DNA of 64,000 nt from an uncultured Oceanospirillaceae bacterium (GCA_937136055.1 CAKZOD010000088.1:27937-91936); one strand, 5' to 3'; shown: positions 36,047 through 46,306, counted from the stretch's first letter. Notes: a model not told the origin generated them from the sequence alone. A program made the numbers and translations.

Positions 36047-37354
36047 ATGAACAACCGAGCTATCGCGCACCGCGGTGCAATCTTTCACTCCCTTGCAGAC
36101 CCAGACAGCACCGAGCTGGAAAACTCCTATCAGTATTTTGCAGATGGTGTCATGGTTATGGAAAATGGCCATATTTGTGCACTCGGTGAAGCTGCAGATA
36201 TTTTGCAACAATACCCGAAGATTGAAGTCCATGAACACCCTAACCAGCTCATTGTACCGGGCTTTATTGACACTCATATCCATTACCCACAAACCGAGGT
36301 AATCGCCTCATATGGAGAGCAACTACTGGATTGGCTAGAAGATTATACCTTTCCCGCAGAAGCCGCGTTTCACGATGAAGCACATTGCAACCAGGCATCT
36401 GAGTTCTTTCTCGATGAGCTATTGAAAAACGGCACAACAACCGCATTAGTGTTCGGTACTGTTCACAAACAATCCGTAGAAACATTTTTTGAAGCAGCCG
36501 ACAAGCGCCAGTTAAGAATGATCGCCGGCAAAGTGATGATGGATAGAAATGCTCCAAGTAATCTCACAGATACCCCACAAAGCAGCTATCAAGATTCGAA
36601 AGAGTTAATTGAGCGCTACCATGGCAAAAACAGACTAAGCTATGCTGTCACACCGCGTTTCGCACCGACAAGTAGCCCCGAGCAACTGAGCTTTGCAGGG
36701 CAATTATTGCAAGAGTACCCCGATCTATACCTGCACACCCATATCAGTGAAAACAAAAATGAAATCAGCTGGGTAAAAGAGCTTTTCCCTGATAATAAAA
36801 ATTATCTCGATGTTTACGATCAATACAATTTAGTCACCCCTAGATCTGTCTTTGCCCATGGAATCCACCTGGAAGATTCGGAATGTGAGCGCTTAGCACA
36901 AGCTGATTCTGCGGTGGCTTTTTGCCCTACTTCTAATACCTTTTTAGGTAGCGGATTGTTTAACTTATCTCGCCTAGAGCAACATAATGTCAACGTATCA
37001 CTAGGTACAGATGTGGGTGGCGGCACGAGCTTTTCAATGTTACAAACTATGCAAGAAGCATATAAAGTCTGTCAGTTATCAGGTAATCAGATCAATCCAT
37101 TTAAAGCGTTTTATCTCTCTACATTAGCAGGTGCTAAAGCATTAAAGCTGGAATCAAAGATTGGTAATCTAGTAAAAGGCTCCGAAGCAGATTTTGTGGT
37201 ACTTGATCTCGCATCTACGCCACTAATGGATTATCGTATGCAGCGCGCTAGTTCTATTGAAGAACAACTTTTTGTATTGATGGTGCTTGGGGATGATAGA
37301 GCCGTTGCTGAAACCTACAGCTTTGGACAATGTGTTTACAAAAAGTCCCCTTAA
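36047..37354 (+). CDS. guaD: Guanine deaminase
   Basis: A 435-residue metal-dependent amidohydrolase. Zinc ligands are in PGFIDTHIHYPQTE (near residue 75), HTHISENKNEISW, the HG of FAHGIHL, and LGTDVGGGTSFSM. PGFIDTHIHYPQ is diagnostic for guanine deaminase. It turns guanine into xanthine, the substrate of XdhAB encoded just upstream. The start ATG at 36047 is 25 bp after xdhC, so it is probably the fourth gene of the operon. Confidence 0.95.
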   Translation: MNNRAIAHRGAIFHSLADPDSTELENSYQYFADGVMVMENGHICALGEAADILQQYPKIEVHEHPNQLIVPGFIDTHIHYPQTEVIASYGEQLLDWLEDYTFPAEAAFHDEAHCNQASEFFLDELLKNGTTTALVFGTVHKQSVETFFEAADKRQLRMIAGKVMMDRNAPSNLTDTPQSSYQDSKELIERYHGKNRLSYAVTPRFAPTSSPEQLSFAGQLLQEYPDLYLHTHISENKNEISWVKELFPDNKNYLDVYDQYNLVTPRSVFAHGIHLEDSECERLAQADSAVAFCPTSNTFLGSGLFNLSRLEQHNVNVSLGTDVGGGTSFSMLQTMQEAYKVCQLSGNQINPFKAFYLSTLAGAKALKLESKIGNLVKGSEADFVVLDLASTPLMDYRMQRASSIEEQLFVLMVLGDDRAVAETYSFGQCVYKKSP

Positions 37355-37378
37355 CTGATTTACACTAAATAAAAGTAT

Positions 37379-37407
37379 GAGAAGCGGGCGCTCAGCAAGC
37401 GCTTCTC
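37379..37407 (+). terminator. Hairpin after guaD
   Basis: Arms gagaagcg (37379-37386) and cgcttctc (37400-37407) are perfect reverse complements, with additional outer pairing of gtat and atac. No T run follows. It lies between guaD and the TetR gene and may end the xdh operon or be an operator. Confidence 0.5.
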
Positions 37408-37466
37408 GGCATACATAAAAGATCGCTAATGCTTGAGATCAAATTAAACTTTTAAATGAAGAAACA

Positions 37467-38087
37467 ATGAGCCGTATTCGTAATAAAAAGCAAGCCCTTA
37501 TACTCAGCGCTGCCTGTGAAGAGTTCGCCAAGCAAGGCTATGCAGGAACTAAAATTGCCGACATCGCCGCAAAGATAGAACTCCCCAAAGCCAACATTTA
37601 CTATTACTTCAAAAGCAAAGAAATTCTCTACCGTCATGTATTAGAGAGTTTTATACAGCCACTTTTAATGGCGACGCAGCCCTTCGATCAATATGATCAC
37701 CCCGCAGCGGCGCTGACTGATTTCATCAAACTAAAAATTGAAATCTCTAAAAACCACCCCAATGCATCCAAAGTATTTGCCAACGAAATACTGCATGGCG
37801 CGCCTCACCTACCGCCCGACATTATTGAAAAACTAATTCAGCAAACTTGTTTAGCCAGTGCTAAACTTCAACAGTGGATAGACAAAGAATTAATGGATGA
37901 TATTGACCCACTGCATCTGCTATTCATGCTGTGGGCATCGACACAAACCTATGCGGACTTTAGCTGGCAAATAAAGCTACATTTAAAATCTGACGAGATG
38001 CAAGCGCAGGATTTTGAGGTGGCAACAGATACATTGATAAAAATAGTGCTCAAAGGTTGTGGAATTTCAACACAAATGGCAGAATAA
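37467..38087 (+). CDS. TetR/AcrR-family regulator
   Basis: A 206-residue repressor type. The HTH reads EEFAKQGYAGTKIADIAAKIELPKANIYYYFKSKEILY, quoted here by its ends (EEFAKQG...SKEILY), at residues 15-54. The C-terminal ligand domain is RutR-like in the sequence SFIQPLLMATQPFD and HPNASKVFANEILHGAPH. RutR regulates pyrimidine and purine use, so a role in nucleobase metabolism is likely. It follows guaD by 112 bp on the same strand. Confidence 0.85.
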   Translation: MSRIRNKKQALILSAACEEFAKQGYAGTKIADIAAKIELPKANIYYYFKSKEILYRHVLESFIQPLLMATQPFDQYDHPAAALTDFIKLKIEISKNHPNASKVFANEILHGAPHLPPDIIEKLIQQTCLASAKLQQWIDKELMDDIDPLHLLFMLWASTQTYADFSWQIKLHLKSDEMQAQDFEVATDTLIKIVLKGCGISTQMAE

Positions 38088-38144
38088 AATTGTTGTCGCA
38101 TTATGCATGCAGTGTTTTGCCGTTTTTTAAGTTATGTTTTCACT

Positions 38145-38438
38145 ATGACCAGAACAGATTTCTTCACCCAATTACAAACCTTATCCCTTGAGCAACTTAG
38201 TATCGTTCATGATAATGTTCTCAAGAAAATCCAACAGGTTCGCTCTGAAGCCAAGCGCCAGAAACAAAAACAACGTGAACTGGATTTTCAGAGCACACAA
38301 AAAACCTCTTCTTCAGAGCAAAATACCACCCCGAAAGCCCAGCCTAAAATGCCGAACAGCAACCTGAATATCAAAACAATGGCAGATAATCTCGATTTAG
38401 ACCTTACGAGTATCATGCGAGAGATATCCAAGCGCTAG
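38145..38438 (+). CDS. Small protein of unknown function
   Basis: A 97-residue charged protein starting MTRTDFFTQLQ at 38145; the frame opens earlier, without a better start. It has a helical N-terminus, a Lys/Arg/Gln-rich middle (SEAKRQKQKQRELD) and a low-complexity linker. The end IMREISKR is basic. No family recognised; the pattern faintly recalls small H-NS-like proteins without enough match to assign. Confidence 0.5.
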   Translation: MTRTDFFTQLQTLSLEQLSIVHDNVLKKIQQVRSEAKRQKQKQRELDFQSTQKTSSSEQNTTPKAQPKMPNSNLNIKTMADNLDLDLTSIMREISKR

Positions 38439-38478
38439 TTAAGCGCCTGGTGTTTGAAAGACTTTTTAGAATACCGAT

Positions 38479-39606
38479 TTACGGCTCGGCGATACGGTAT
38501 AGCACTTTATCGTGATAACCTGTGATAACAGGGATCACACCGCTCATTACTTGATTTAAAGACTGACTGATACTATCACACACTAATGGACGTCCTTCTA
38601 GCTCATTCAGCTTTGTCTTAGTTGCCAGCAATAAAATATTCTCCTTACCAACGCGAGTTAGCAAGTCAGCACTTAACTGTTGATTACCTCTACCTATGAT
38701 ATGCCCTTGACCACCAATAATCGTAATAATAATTTTCGTCGGTTGATCTTGTGTTAGCGTTAACAACTGCTCAGCGGTACAATCTTGAGCCACTAGCTCA
38801 CCATTTTTCACTAAATCAACACCTAATAAAGTGTTGTCTAGACCTAGCTCATCCATCACCGCTTTTACGGTAGTGCCTGATCCAATGACGTAGTAAGTGT
38901 CATCTTCCATCTGCTCAACCACATCCGCTGCAATATCGGCAATCACAAGCTCTTCAACTTCTTTGCCTGAACTCTTCACATTCTGCAGATAACGATGCTC
39001 TTGTGGCACTTGTAACTCACCATAGTACTTAGCTTTCACTCTTCCCTCACGAAAAGCCACTTCATCGATATCACGCACTTCCTGGTGCCCTAAAGTCAGC
39101 ATATTGCCAGAGACTAACAATGCGATAATTTCCCCTGCCGCTTTTGGTGTAATTGCATAAACCCCTGAGTGAATTTTCACACCCGCTGGAATACCCAGCA
39201 CACTGACTTTATCATCGAGCACATCTGCAATGTTTCTGGCGGTGCCATCGCCACCTGCAAACAGCAGTAAGTCGACTTGTGACGCAACCAGCGCTTTTGC
39301 CGCTCGCTGAGTATCTAATGCAGTCGTATGTCCTGATTCAATCTCACCAATCACAGTGGTTTTAAAACCTAAACGATTTGCAACATCGCCACCCATTTCA
39401 GCAGGATAAGTAACAATTTCAACATCCATACCCTGCAAAACTTGCAATGCTTGAGATGCACGCTCGGCTGCTAAAGGCTTAGCCCCTAAGGCTAATGCTT
39501 TTGCTAGTGTATCTGCACCGTCACTGCCTTTAAGGCCGACACTTCCACCAACCCCAGCCACTGGGTTGATTAACAACCCTAATTTAAATGTTCTTTTACT
39601 TTTCAT
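38479..39606 (-). CDS. ATP-NAD kinase family protein (AcoX-like)
   Basis: A 375-residue diacylglycerol/ATP-NAD kinase-superfamily protein. N-terminal FKLGLLINPVAGVGGSVGLKG and the catalytic-fold motif LLFAGGDGTARNIADVL (GGDGT) are present. A C-terminal IITIIGGQGHIIGRGNQQL block completes the AcoX type. The exact phosphorylation substrate of the AcoX branch is not established; NAD kinase or another sugar/nucleotide kinase activity is possible. Single gene on the minus strand, 38 bp after the PilZ gene. Confidence 0.85.
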   Translation of the reverse strand: MKSKRTFKLGLLINPVAGVGGSVGLKGSDGADTLAKALALGAKPLAAERASQALQVLQGMDVEIVTYPAEMGGDVANRLGFKTTVIGEIESGHTTALDTQRAAKALVASQVDLLLFAGGDGTARNIADVLDDKVSVLGIPAGVKIHSGVYAITPKAAGEIIALLVSGNMLTLGHQEVRDIDEVAFREGRVKAKYYGELQVPQEHRYLQNVKSSGKEVEELVIADIAADVVEQMEDDTYYVIGSGTTVKAVMDELGLDNTLLGVDLVKNGELVAQDCTAEQLLTLTQDQPTKIIITIIGGQGHIIGRGNQQLSADLLTRVGKENILLLATKTKLNELEGRPLVCDSISQSLNQVMSGVIPVITGYHDKVLYRIAEP

Positions 39607-39644
39607 TTATGTATCCGTCTAGGTATCCAATTAGATACGCTACA

Positions 39645-40334
39645 TTATTTATCAAGGTAACCTAGGTTAACTAACATTGTTCTATAAATATAAGCCGCCG
39701 CCAGCACCTTACTGTCATCATCCCAGTTTACAAATTCAAAACCGTGCTGAAACACTCCAGGTTCACTTTCTTTGGCTGAGCGCAACACGATAGTACACAA
39801 TATTAACTGATCAATATCTAGCAGTGATAAGCGCATACTCACCGAAAATTCATCACCTTTTTTGCCCAGCTCACAAGGGGCTTCAACCCCCATGCCTTGC
39901 ATTGAGATATCGGTGCACAGCGCAATATTTGGAATTTCTCGGGCAAGTGCAAGCTGGCTGTCTTTATACTCAATCGCCACCGGCATTTTCAGTTCAACGC
40001 GGGTGTTTTTTCGAATATTACTCACCTCAATTTCACTAGGATAAGCGATATGCCAATAGTTATAAGGCTCTGGCATGATTTTTACGATACGGGAAATAAA
40101 GGTGCAAATGCGACTTTGCAACATAATATGTACTTTTACGTTAGCACCTTCCAAACTTGAAGGAGACAGTGCTATCGCCTTTTTAGGAGGCGTGACGATT
40201 AACGATTTACCTTCGATAAAACCGATTAGCTGCAAGGCAACTTTACGCCTAGGTGATATGATTTGAATAATCACATTACTACCTATCGCCGGATTAACCG
40301 ATTGTAATGAATTTACTTTAATGGCGATGCTCAA
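39645..40334 (-). CDS. PilZ-domain protein, YcgR-like c-di-GMP effector
   Basis: A 229-residue protein with an N-terminal YcgR-type beta-barrel and a C-terminal PilZ domain. The c-di-GMP motif is RKNTRVELKMPVAI (RxxxR) near residue 110 and DISMQGMGVE (D/NxSxxG). It likely binds c-di-GMP and slows flagellar rotation or adjusts surface behaviour. TTG start at 40334 behind GGAG. Two GGDEF-EAL enzymes at 43.5-53.4 kb would supply or remove its ligand. Confidence 0.85.
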   Translation of the reverse strand: MSIAIKVNSLQSVNPAIGSNVIIQIISPRRKVALQLIGFIEGKSLIVTPPKKAIALSPSSLEGANVKVHIMLQSRICTFISRIVKIMPEPYNYWHIAYPSEIEVSNIRKNTRVELKMPVAIEYKDSQLALAREIPNIALCTDISMQGMGVEAPCELGKKGDEFSVSMRLSLLDIDQLILCTIVLRSAKESEPGVFQHGFEFVNWDDDSKVLAAAYIYRTMLVNLGYLDK

Positions 40335-40393
40335 TAATCTCCAAATGCTATATAAAATATAATAGTTTATTAATGCGATCGATCATTGAAAAA

Positions 40394-41536
40394 TCAAGCA
40401 ACACTAAAGCCTAACTTGTGCAGCTCTGTATCTATCACAATATCGCTGCCTGACAAGATATTAAGTGAATAGAACTCACGACGTTCAGGGTAGCTTTTGC
40501 GCAATTTATCAAAAGCAAGGGGTTGGTCTGGAGCACACAAGCTCTTTCTGAAGCGTTTATCGTCAGCACTCGGGTCATAAATCACCCGCATTACATCAGC
40601 AATTGTTGCCCGTTGAGAGAGGCTAATCGCATTAAGTGCAGGCAAAGGTAAAAATTGAGTTAATGGTTGTTCAAAGGATTCACCTAGCCATTGAGAAAGA
40701 GCACACCTTAGCATGTAAGTCCCCCTCACCTTTCCCTCTAAACTGTATCCGGCAATATGCGGGGTCGCAATATCCACTAAAGCGGCTAGCTCACTATTGA
40801 TAAGCGGCTCATGTTCCCATACATCCATCACTGTTTTGACATCACAACGCGCTTTCAAAAAAGCTAACAGGTCTTGCTCTTTTATCGCAGGCCCACGCCC
40901 TGCATTGATCAATACCGCCTCTGGCTTTAGCTTTGCCAATAAACGCTCTGTAACCAGATGGTAACTAGGATGTTCACCATCTTTGGTTAATGGAGTGTGC
41001 ATAGCGATAATATCAGCCTGTTCAAAACAGTCTTCTAAATCACTAAACCCAGCTTCTTTTTGCGCTCGCAATGGATCATTCAAGAGGATATTTTTTACAC
41101 CCAAGCGCTGCAGCCTTTTAACCAGCCTACCACCTACGTTACCGACTCCCACAACAGCGACAGTCTTGGTTTTCAGCGACGACACCCCTTCATCTAGCAA
41201 AGTACTTAAACAGCATAGTACGTACTCAACAACTGCGTCTGCATTGCACCCTGGTGCACTGCAATAATAAATGTCGTTGGCTGCTAGATAGGCTTTATCT
41301 AAATGATCAGTACCAATTGTTGCGCTGCCCACAAAGCGCACTTTACTCCCTGCTAATAACGCCTCGTTTACTTTCGTCACAGAGCGAACCAATAGCACAT
41401 CAGCATCGCGAACTTGTGCTGCTGTTACTCTTCGCCCATCGACTTTTGTAATGCTAACGTTAGCGCCAACTTGAAACATTTGCTCAACGCCTGGAATATT
41501 TTCATCCGCAATAATGGATATGCTTTTTTGACTCAC
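40394..41536 (-). CDS. pdxB: 4-phosphoerythronate dehydrogenase
   Basis: A 380-residue D-2-hydroxyacid dehydrogenase, second step of DXP-dependent pyridoxal phosphate synthesis. The Rossmann motif is VGVGNVGGRLV, followed by INAGRGPAI with the catalytic Arg and HIAGYSLEGKVRGT containing the catalytic His. The C-terminal dimerisation domain specific to PdxB is present (about 100 residues). GTG start at 41536 behind AGGT. It runs with no clear operon partner. Confidence 0.93.
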   Translation of the reverse strand: MSQKSISIIADENIPGVEQMFQVGANVSITKVDGRRVTAAQVRDADVLLVRSVTKVNEALLAGSKVRFVGSATIGTDHLDKAYLAANDIYYCSAPGCNADAVVEYVLCCLSTLLDEGVSSLKTKTVAVVGVGNVGGRLVKRLQRLGVKNILLNDPLRAQKEAGFSDLEDCFEQADIIAMHTPLTKDGEHPSYHLVTERLLAKLKPEAVLINAGRGPAIKEQDLLAFLKARCDVKTVMDVWEHEPLINSELAALVDIATPHIAGYSLEGKVRGTYMLRCALSQWLGESFEQPLTQFLPLPALNAISLSQRATIADVMRVIYDPSADDKRFRKSLCAPDQPLAFDKLRKSYPERREFYSLNILSGSDIVIDTELHKLGFSVA

Positions 41537-41587
41537 GCTACCTACCTTGTATCACATAATCTTGTAATGCTTTGAAATTCAATAACG

Positions 41588-41965
41588 TTAGTCCGTTATT
41601 TTTCTTGGCTTGCCGTGCTCGTCAATCGCAACAAAAGTAAAACAACCCTCTGTCACTTTTACTACGGTTTCGCTATGGTGTCGTTTCACCCAAACATCAA
41701 CAGTAACAACAATAGAGGTATTGCCAGTTTTGCTAACACTACAATAGCAGCTGACATCATCTCCAATGTAAACAGGTTTTAGAAATGTCATTGCATCAAC
41801 GGCAACTGTGACAACTCTTCCCTTAACAACTTGCGCTGCGAAATTACCACTGGCCAAATCCATCTTCGCCATAATCCACCCACCAAAGATGTCGCCGTCT
41901 GGGTTAGCATCAGCAGGCATCGCGATTGTACGTAATGCGGGAGTTTTTTCAGGTAATACAGACAT
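41588..41965 (-). CDS. yciA: Acyl-CoA thioesterase YciA
   Basis: A 125-residue hot-dog thioesterase. MPADANPDGDIFGGWIMAKMD is the family signature (residues 18-38) with the active Asp. It hydrolyses short to medium acyl-CoAs in the cytosol. GAGG precedes the ATG at 41965. It is 51 bp upstream of pdxB on the same strand. Confidence 0.92.
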   Translation of the reverse strand: MSVLPEKTPALRTIAMPADANPDGDIFGGWIMAKMDLASGNFAAQVVKGRVVTVAVDAMTFLKPVYIGDDVSCYCSVSKTGNTSIVVTVDVWVKRHHSETVVKVTEGCFTFVAIDEHGKPRKITD

Positions 41966-42384
41966 AGTTTTAACTTAACCTCTTAAGGAATATTCATTGA
42001 AAATTGATATAGCGAATTACCCAGCACTCTTTGCTGTGCTTTAGATATTCAACCAATCTATGATACTTGCGACAACTAAATCCTTCTAGGTATTCAAGTA
42101 TCAGAATTTTAACACTCTCGCACTGAGTATCCACGTTTATTGAGTCGACAGAGCGAACTAAACTCAGATATACAGTAAATATCGCTCATCTATTCTTAGC
42201 ACTAGAATGGCGCAAATTTAGTATCTAAATATACAGCCAAGAATCATTAGCCCAGCGGGCGACACTGTGATATACCCTATTGAAAATGGACATACAGTCG
42301 CTAGAACTGCCTGTAATAAAATTAGCGGTAGCGCTGTATACATACTTTTACACTCTCTCTTTAGCCCCTTAAGGAAAACCTTTT
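41966..42384. other. 419-bp divergent intergenic region
   Basis: Between yciA (minus) and the asparaginase gene (plus). It should hold both promoters. I see no repeats, hairpins or small ORFs worth calling. The last bases include the ribosome site aaggaaaa of the asparaginase gene. Confidence 0.4.
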
Positions 42385-43392
42385 ATGCCAAATCCAGTAC
42401 TTGTTGATGTTGTTAGAAATGGGGTGGTTGAATCTTGCCATCGTGGTAGTGCTGTCGTCGTCGATAATGCAGGAAACGTCGTATATTCAATAGGCGACGC
42501 TGATCGCTCTATTTACCCACGCTCTGCAATTAAACCTATTCAGGCACTGCCGATTATAGAATCTGGTGCAGCCACCAAGTTTCAGCTAAGCCTGAAAGAA
42601 ATTTCTTTGAGCTGCGCATCTCATAATAGCGAAAACATTCACGTCGACACTGTCAGCCAATGGCTTAATCGAATAGATCTTGGCATCGAAAACTTAGAGT
42701 GCGGCAAAGCTTTTCCAAGTTATCAAAAAGCAGCACACCAATTGATTAAAGAAGGTAAAGATTCATCCAAAGCGCATCACAATTGCTCTGGAAAACACAG
42801 TGGTATGTTGACCTTAGCTCGGCATCTGATGCCAGAAGTGCAAGGCTATAGTGCTCACTCTCACAAAGTGCAGCAAACATGGATGCAGACAATGTCAGAA
42901 CTCATCGACGAAGATGTTTCAAAAATGCATTGGGAACAAGACGGCTGCGGCTTACCAGCGATTTACATGCCAATGCAAAAGCTCGCACTCGCTTTTGCGC
43001 GCTTTAGTGAACCTGAAAAACAAAGTGATACTCGCGGTGCAGCAATGAAAAAAATCATTGAAGCGTTGACAGAACACCCAGAAATGATCGCAGGCTCAGA
43101 GCGCTGCTGCTCAGCAGTCATTAAAGAAACGCAAGGAAAAATCATCACAAAATTAGGCGCTGAAGCCGTTTACGCTGGGGTAATTCCCCATTTAAACCTT
43201 GGCTTTGCTCTGAAAATTGATGATGGCAGCATTCGTGGTTGTGAGGTCGCACTAGGTGCGTTGCTTAATAAAATGAATACACTGAGTGCTGATGAAAACT
43301 TAAGATTAAAAGACTTCTTTAACCCTGCAATCAAAAACTCGCTTAATCATGTAACGGGAGAAATGCGCCCTAGCAATAGCTGGAATATTTAA
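42385..43392 (+). CDS. Thermolabile L-asparaginase (asparaginase II, Rhizobium type)
   Basis: A 335-residue member of the non-canonical asparaginase family (PF06089). Motifs MPNPVLVDVVRNGVVESCHRG, given by its ends (MPNPVLV...ESCHRG), SCASHNSENIHVDTV and HHNCSGKHSGMLTLA with conserved Cys and Ser-Gly-Lys-His are diagnostic. It hydrolyses asparagine to aspartate and ammonia, cytoplasmic since no signal peptide is present. Start ATG has AAGGAAA upstream. A terminator hairpin follows. Confidence 0.9.
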   Translation: MPNPVLVDVVRNGVVESCHRGSAVVVDNAGNVVYSIGDADRSIYPRSAIKPIQALPIIESGAATKFQLSLKEISLSCASHNSENIHVDTVSQWLNRIDLGIENLECGKAFPSYQKAAHQLIKEGKDSSKAHHNCSGKHSGMLTLARHLMPEVQGYSAHSHKVQQTWMQTMSELIDEDVSKMHWEQDGCGLPAIYMPMQKLALAFARFSEPEKQSDTRGAAMKKIIEALTEHPEMIAGSERCCSAVIKETQGKIITKLGAEAVYAGVIPHLNLGFALKIDDGSIRGCEVALGALLNKMNTLSADENLRLKDFFNPAIKNSLNHVTGEMRPSNSWNI

Positions 43393-43430
43393 AAGTATTG
43401 GCGATTGCTGAGACTTTTAGCTAAGGTTAA

Positions 43431-43459
43431 CTGGCATATCTTGTCTATAGATATGCCAG
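43431..43459 (+). terminator. Terminator hairpin after the asparaginase gene
   Basis: Arms ctggcatatct (43431-43441) and agatatgccag (43449-43459) form a perfect 11-bp stem with a 7-nt loop, followed by tcattttgtt. It also stands at the 3-prime end of the convergent GGDEF-EAL gene. Confidence 0.65.
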
Positions 43460-43488
43460 TCATTTTGTTCATGCAGATCTATGCTCAA

Positions 43489-46233
43489 TTATTCAAGCTG
43501 AAACCCTGGATTCGTCTCTATTTCGATCTCAAACCCACTGTCTTGGGGTACAACTTTCGCTCTACTTTCAGCAAGAATCTTAGCGATTATTTCACTTTGG
43601 TTTTGCAATAGCTCGATCATATCTAACGCTTTAATAGGCTTAGTGTAAAAATACCCTTGGCCAACATCACAGCCAAACTTTTGTAGCATTTCAATTTGAT
43701 CATTATCTTCAATACCTTCAGCAACCACCTTAAGACCTAAGCGATGCGCCATTGAAATAACAGATTCGGTAAGTGCCGCATCCTTCGGCTGACTCACAAT
43801 ATTGGTAATAAAGCAGCGGTCGACTTTAAGCGTATTCACAGGGAAGCGCGTTAAATAATTTAATGAACTATAACCTGTGCCAAAGTCATCAATGCTTAAT
43901 GATACCCCTAAGGCTAGTAGTTTATTCAATATCGGTAACACTACATCAAAGCGTTCAGCCAAGAGCGTCTCTGTGATTTCAAGTTCTAGACTTGCGGGAT
44001 TGATTTGCTCTTTATCAATAACATTTTTGACAATACCCACAATGTCATCATTATTGAGCTGGCGCATTGATAAATTCACCGCCATAGTCAAAGGCTGATC
44101 AGTCTCTCTTTGAAAACGTTTAAGGTCCTTACACGCTTGAAAAAGGGCAAACTCGCCCATTTTTTGAATGGCACCAATTGATTCAGCAGCAGTAATAAAC
44201 TCATCCGGGCCGACATGACCAAGCTTAGGGCTCTTCCAGCGCATTAGCGCTTCAAAACTACACACTGTGTAATCTGAAATCTTATTCTTAGTCTGGTAGA
44301 CCATGTACAGCTCTTTATTCTCAAGCGCCCCGCGAATCTCTGCTTCTAGCTCAAGTTTACGTTTATTTTTCTCTTCAAGATCTTCATCAAAAAAACTATA
44401 GCAATTACGCCCTGAGTCTTTAGAGAAATACAACGCTATATCTGCATTTTTCAGCATCGTCAACTCATCAGAGCAATCCGCAGGAAAACACGAAACCCCC
44501 ATACTGACTGTGACAAATAGCTCTTTACCTTCTAGAGTGATCGGCTTGGTAATTACCTCAATAGCATTGTCCATTAAATCAACAATTTCATCACGGTGGT
44601 TATAAGGCAAAAACGCCAAGAACTCATCACCACTCATATGACAAGCGGTACCTTTTTGATGCATTACCTGACCTAAACGACGAGCCACTCCTTGCAGCAA
44701 CTGATCCCCAATCGCATGACCAAACCTATCATTGACTGATTTAAAGTTATCAAGGTCGAGATAAATCAACGCAACCTTTCCTTCTTTCTTACGAGCTTCT
44801 ACGAGTTCTTTTTGTAGTAGTACTGAGGAGTTACGACGGTTAGGTAAGCCTGTCAACGAGTCAAAATAAGCTTGCTTATAGAGCCTTGCCTCTGCTTTCT
44901 TACGATCTGTAATATTCTGCGTGATAATGATAAAGCTCTCATCACGATCATTTTCCACTGTCATTTTGCTAATAGAAAATGAGAACCACTGCTGTTGAGA
45001 TTCATCGCATCGCTCACAATACCAGTTTTCTCCTAAGCGCAATGCCACTAGTATCTTTTCTAAATCGGGTTTTAAAAGATCGTGAGGCTTTGACTCAACC
45101 AAGATGCTCTTAGGTTTTATGTCGACAATTTGCCCCGTACCGTCCAACAACTTACGGTTTGCATACTCTGTTACCCATCGACTGTTAGTAATAATGACGC
45201 TACTTGGGCTTTGTTCAATTGCGCGAGATAACTTAGACACACTATGTTGTGCCACCACTTTCTCTTCTTCGAACATATACGCCCGACGAATACTGATACG
45301 TAGCACCAACAGCCCCAGCAACGCCACAGCGAGAATAACAAGTGTGGCAAACTGCATTCGCGTAAACCACACATCCCACAGCTTGTTGTACTGAATAGAG
45401 ACAATGACATAGCCTGGAAAATTGGGTAACTTTTTAGCACTATAAAAAATATCACCCTCTGGCGTACCAACACTGCCTAAACTGACATTATTTTCATCAA
45501 TCAAGGCTAGCTCTGGTAACAATTTTGGCGCTATACGTGCGGTACCAAAGCTTTGTAGAAATGATTTCTTTTCAGGGTAAGAGGCGTAAATAAAACCTTG
45601 GGCATTGGTGAGCAATACCTTAGCGTTATCGATAGAGACAGCCGACTTATTCCAAATACCGTCTGGCCCAATAATTTGATAAGCCGCTACTAGATAGCCA
45701 CTAATTTCATTGTTGCCATCAAAAATAGGCACTCGCAACGGGAGGTAATGTTCCCCAAAAGATGTCATTCTAAAAGGCAAGCCGACAGAAGAAAGGTTTG
45801 CAGTGCGATGATCAAACAGCCTTACCCAATCTCCACCGTCGTAAATACCTTCTGAGATCACAACGTTATTTTCTTTATCGAGAATAGCAACTGCTTTCAT
45901 TTGTTTACTAACACGGGAAAATTCAGCAATAGTATTCTGAGCAAACAAGGTATTTGCTGTACTCATATCAAACTTTTCAGCAGTGGTCAGTAACACCTCT
46001 TCTTGAAAGGTAAGAAAGCGTGACATTTCTTCAGTAAGAGAGCTTGCATGGGGAGAAAGCGCACTGCGGGATTTAATATAAATACTGTTCCAAATACTTA
46101 ACCCTACAACAATCAGCGCTAACACCATAAGTGCCACCAACCCAAAATACATGAGTCGAAACCAGCGTCCCTTTCTATTGCCAAAGTAACTAGGTAAAAG
46201 TCGACTAGGCTGTGATACTTCAATTAATTTCAT
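43489..46233 (-). CDS. Membrane sensor diguanylate cyclase/phosphodiesterase (Cache-PAS-GGDEF-EAL)
   Basis: A 914-residue protein. Transmembrane helices at residues 28-48 and 295-313 enclose an extracytoplasmic Cache-like sensor. A PAS domain (about 333-445) precedes GGDEF (450-615), whose signature is SGDEF at 534-538, a variant usually still active. The EAL domain (625-880) has EAL at 661-663, DDFGTGYSS near 782 and the conserved NLSMR. All EAL metal-binding residues appear present, so the protein may make or degrade c-di-GMP. ATG at 46233. Confidence 0.93.
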   Translation of the reverse strand: MKLIEVSQPSRLLPSYFGNRKGRWFRLMYFGLVALMVLALIVVGLSIWNSIYIKSRSALSPHASSLTEEMSRFLTFQEEVLLTTAEKFDMSTANTLFAQNTIAEFSRVSKQMKAVAILDKENNVVISEGIYDGGDWVRLFDHRTANLSSVGLPFRMTSFGEHYLPLRVPIFDGNNEISGYLVAAYQIIGPDGIWNKSAVSIDNAKVLLTNAQGFIYASYPEKKSFLQSFGTARIAPKLLPELALIDENNVSLGSVGTPEGDIFYSAKKLPNFPGYVIVSIQYNKLWDVWFTRMQFATLVILAVALLGLLVLRISIRRAYMFEEEKVVAQHSVSKLSRAIEQSPSSVIITNSRWVTEYANRKLLDGTGQIVDIKPKSILVESKPHDLLKPDLEKILVALRLGENWYCERCDESQQQWFSFSISKMTVENDRDESFIIITQNITDRKKAEARLYKQAYFDSLTGLPNRRNSSVLLQKELVEARKKEGKVALIYLDLDNFKSVNDRFGHAIGDQLLQGVARRLGQVMHQKGTACHMSGDEFLAFLPYNHRDEIVDLMDNAIEVITKPITLEGKELFVTVSMGVSCFPADCSDELTMLKNADIALYFSKDSGRNCYSFFDEDLEEKNKRKLELEAEIRGALENKELYMVYQTKNKISDYTVCSFEALMRWKSPKLGHVGPDEFITAAESIGAIQKMGEFALFQACKDLKRFQRETDQPLTMAVNLSMRQLNNDDIVGIVKNVIDKEQINPASLELEITETLLAERFDVVLPILNKLLALGVSLSIDDFGTGYSSLNYLTRFPVNTLKVDRCFITNIVSQPKDAALTESVISMAHRLGLKVVAEGIEDNDQIEMLQKFGCDVGQGYFYTKPIKALDMIELLQNQSEIIAKILAESRAKVVPQDSGFEIEIETNPGFQLE

Positions 46234-46306
46234 AGCAACTTTAATCCCTGTTGTAGCTTATTATCGCTTTTATCCTGCAAAACAGTACTCGCTTATTTCA
46301 GTACTT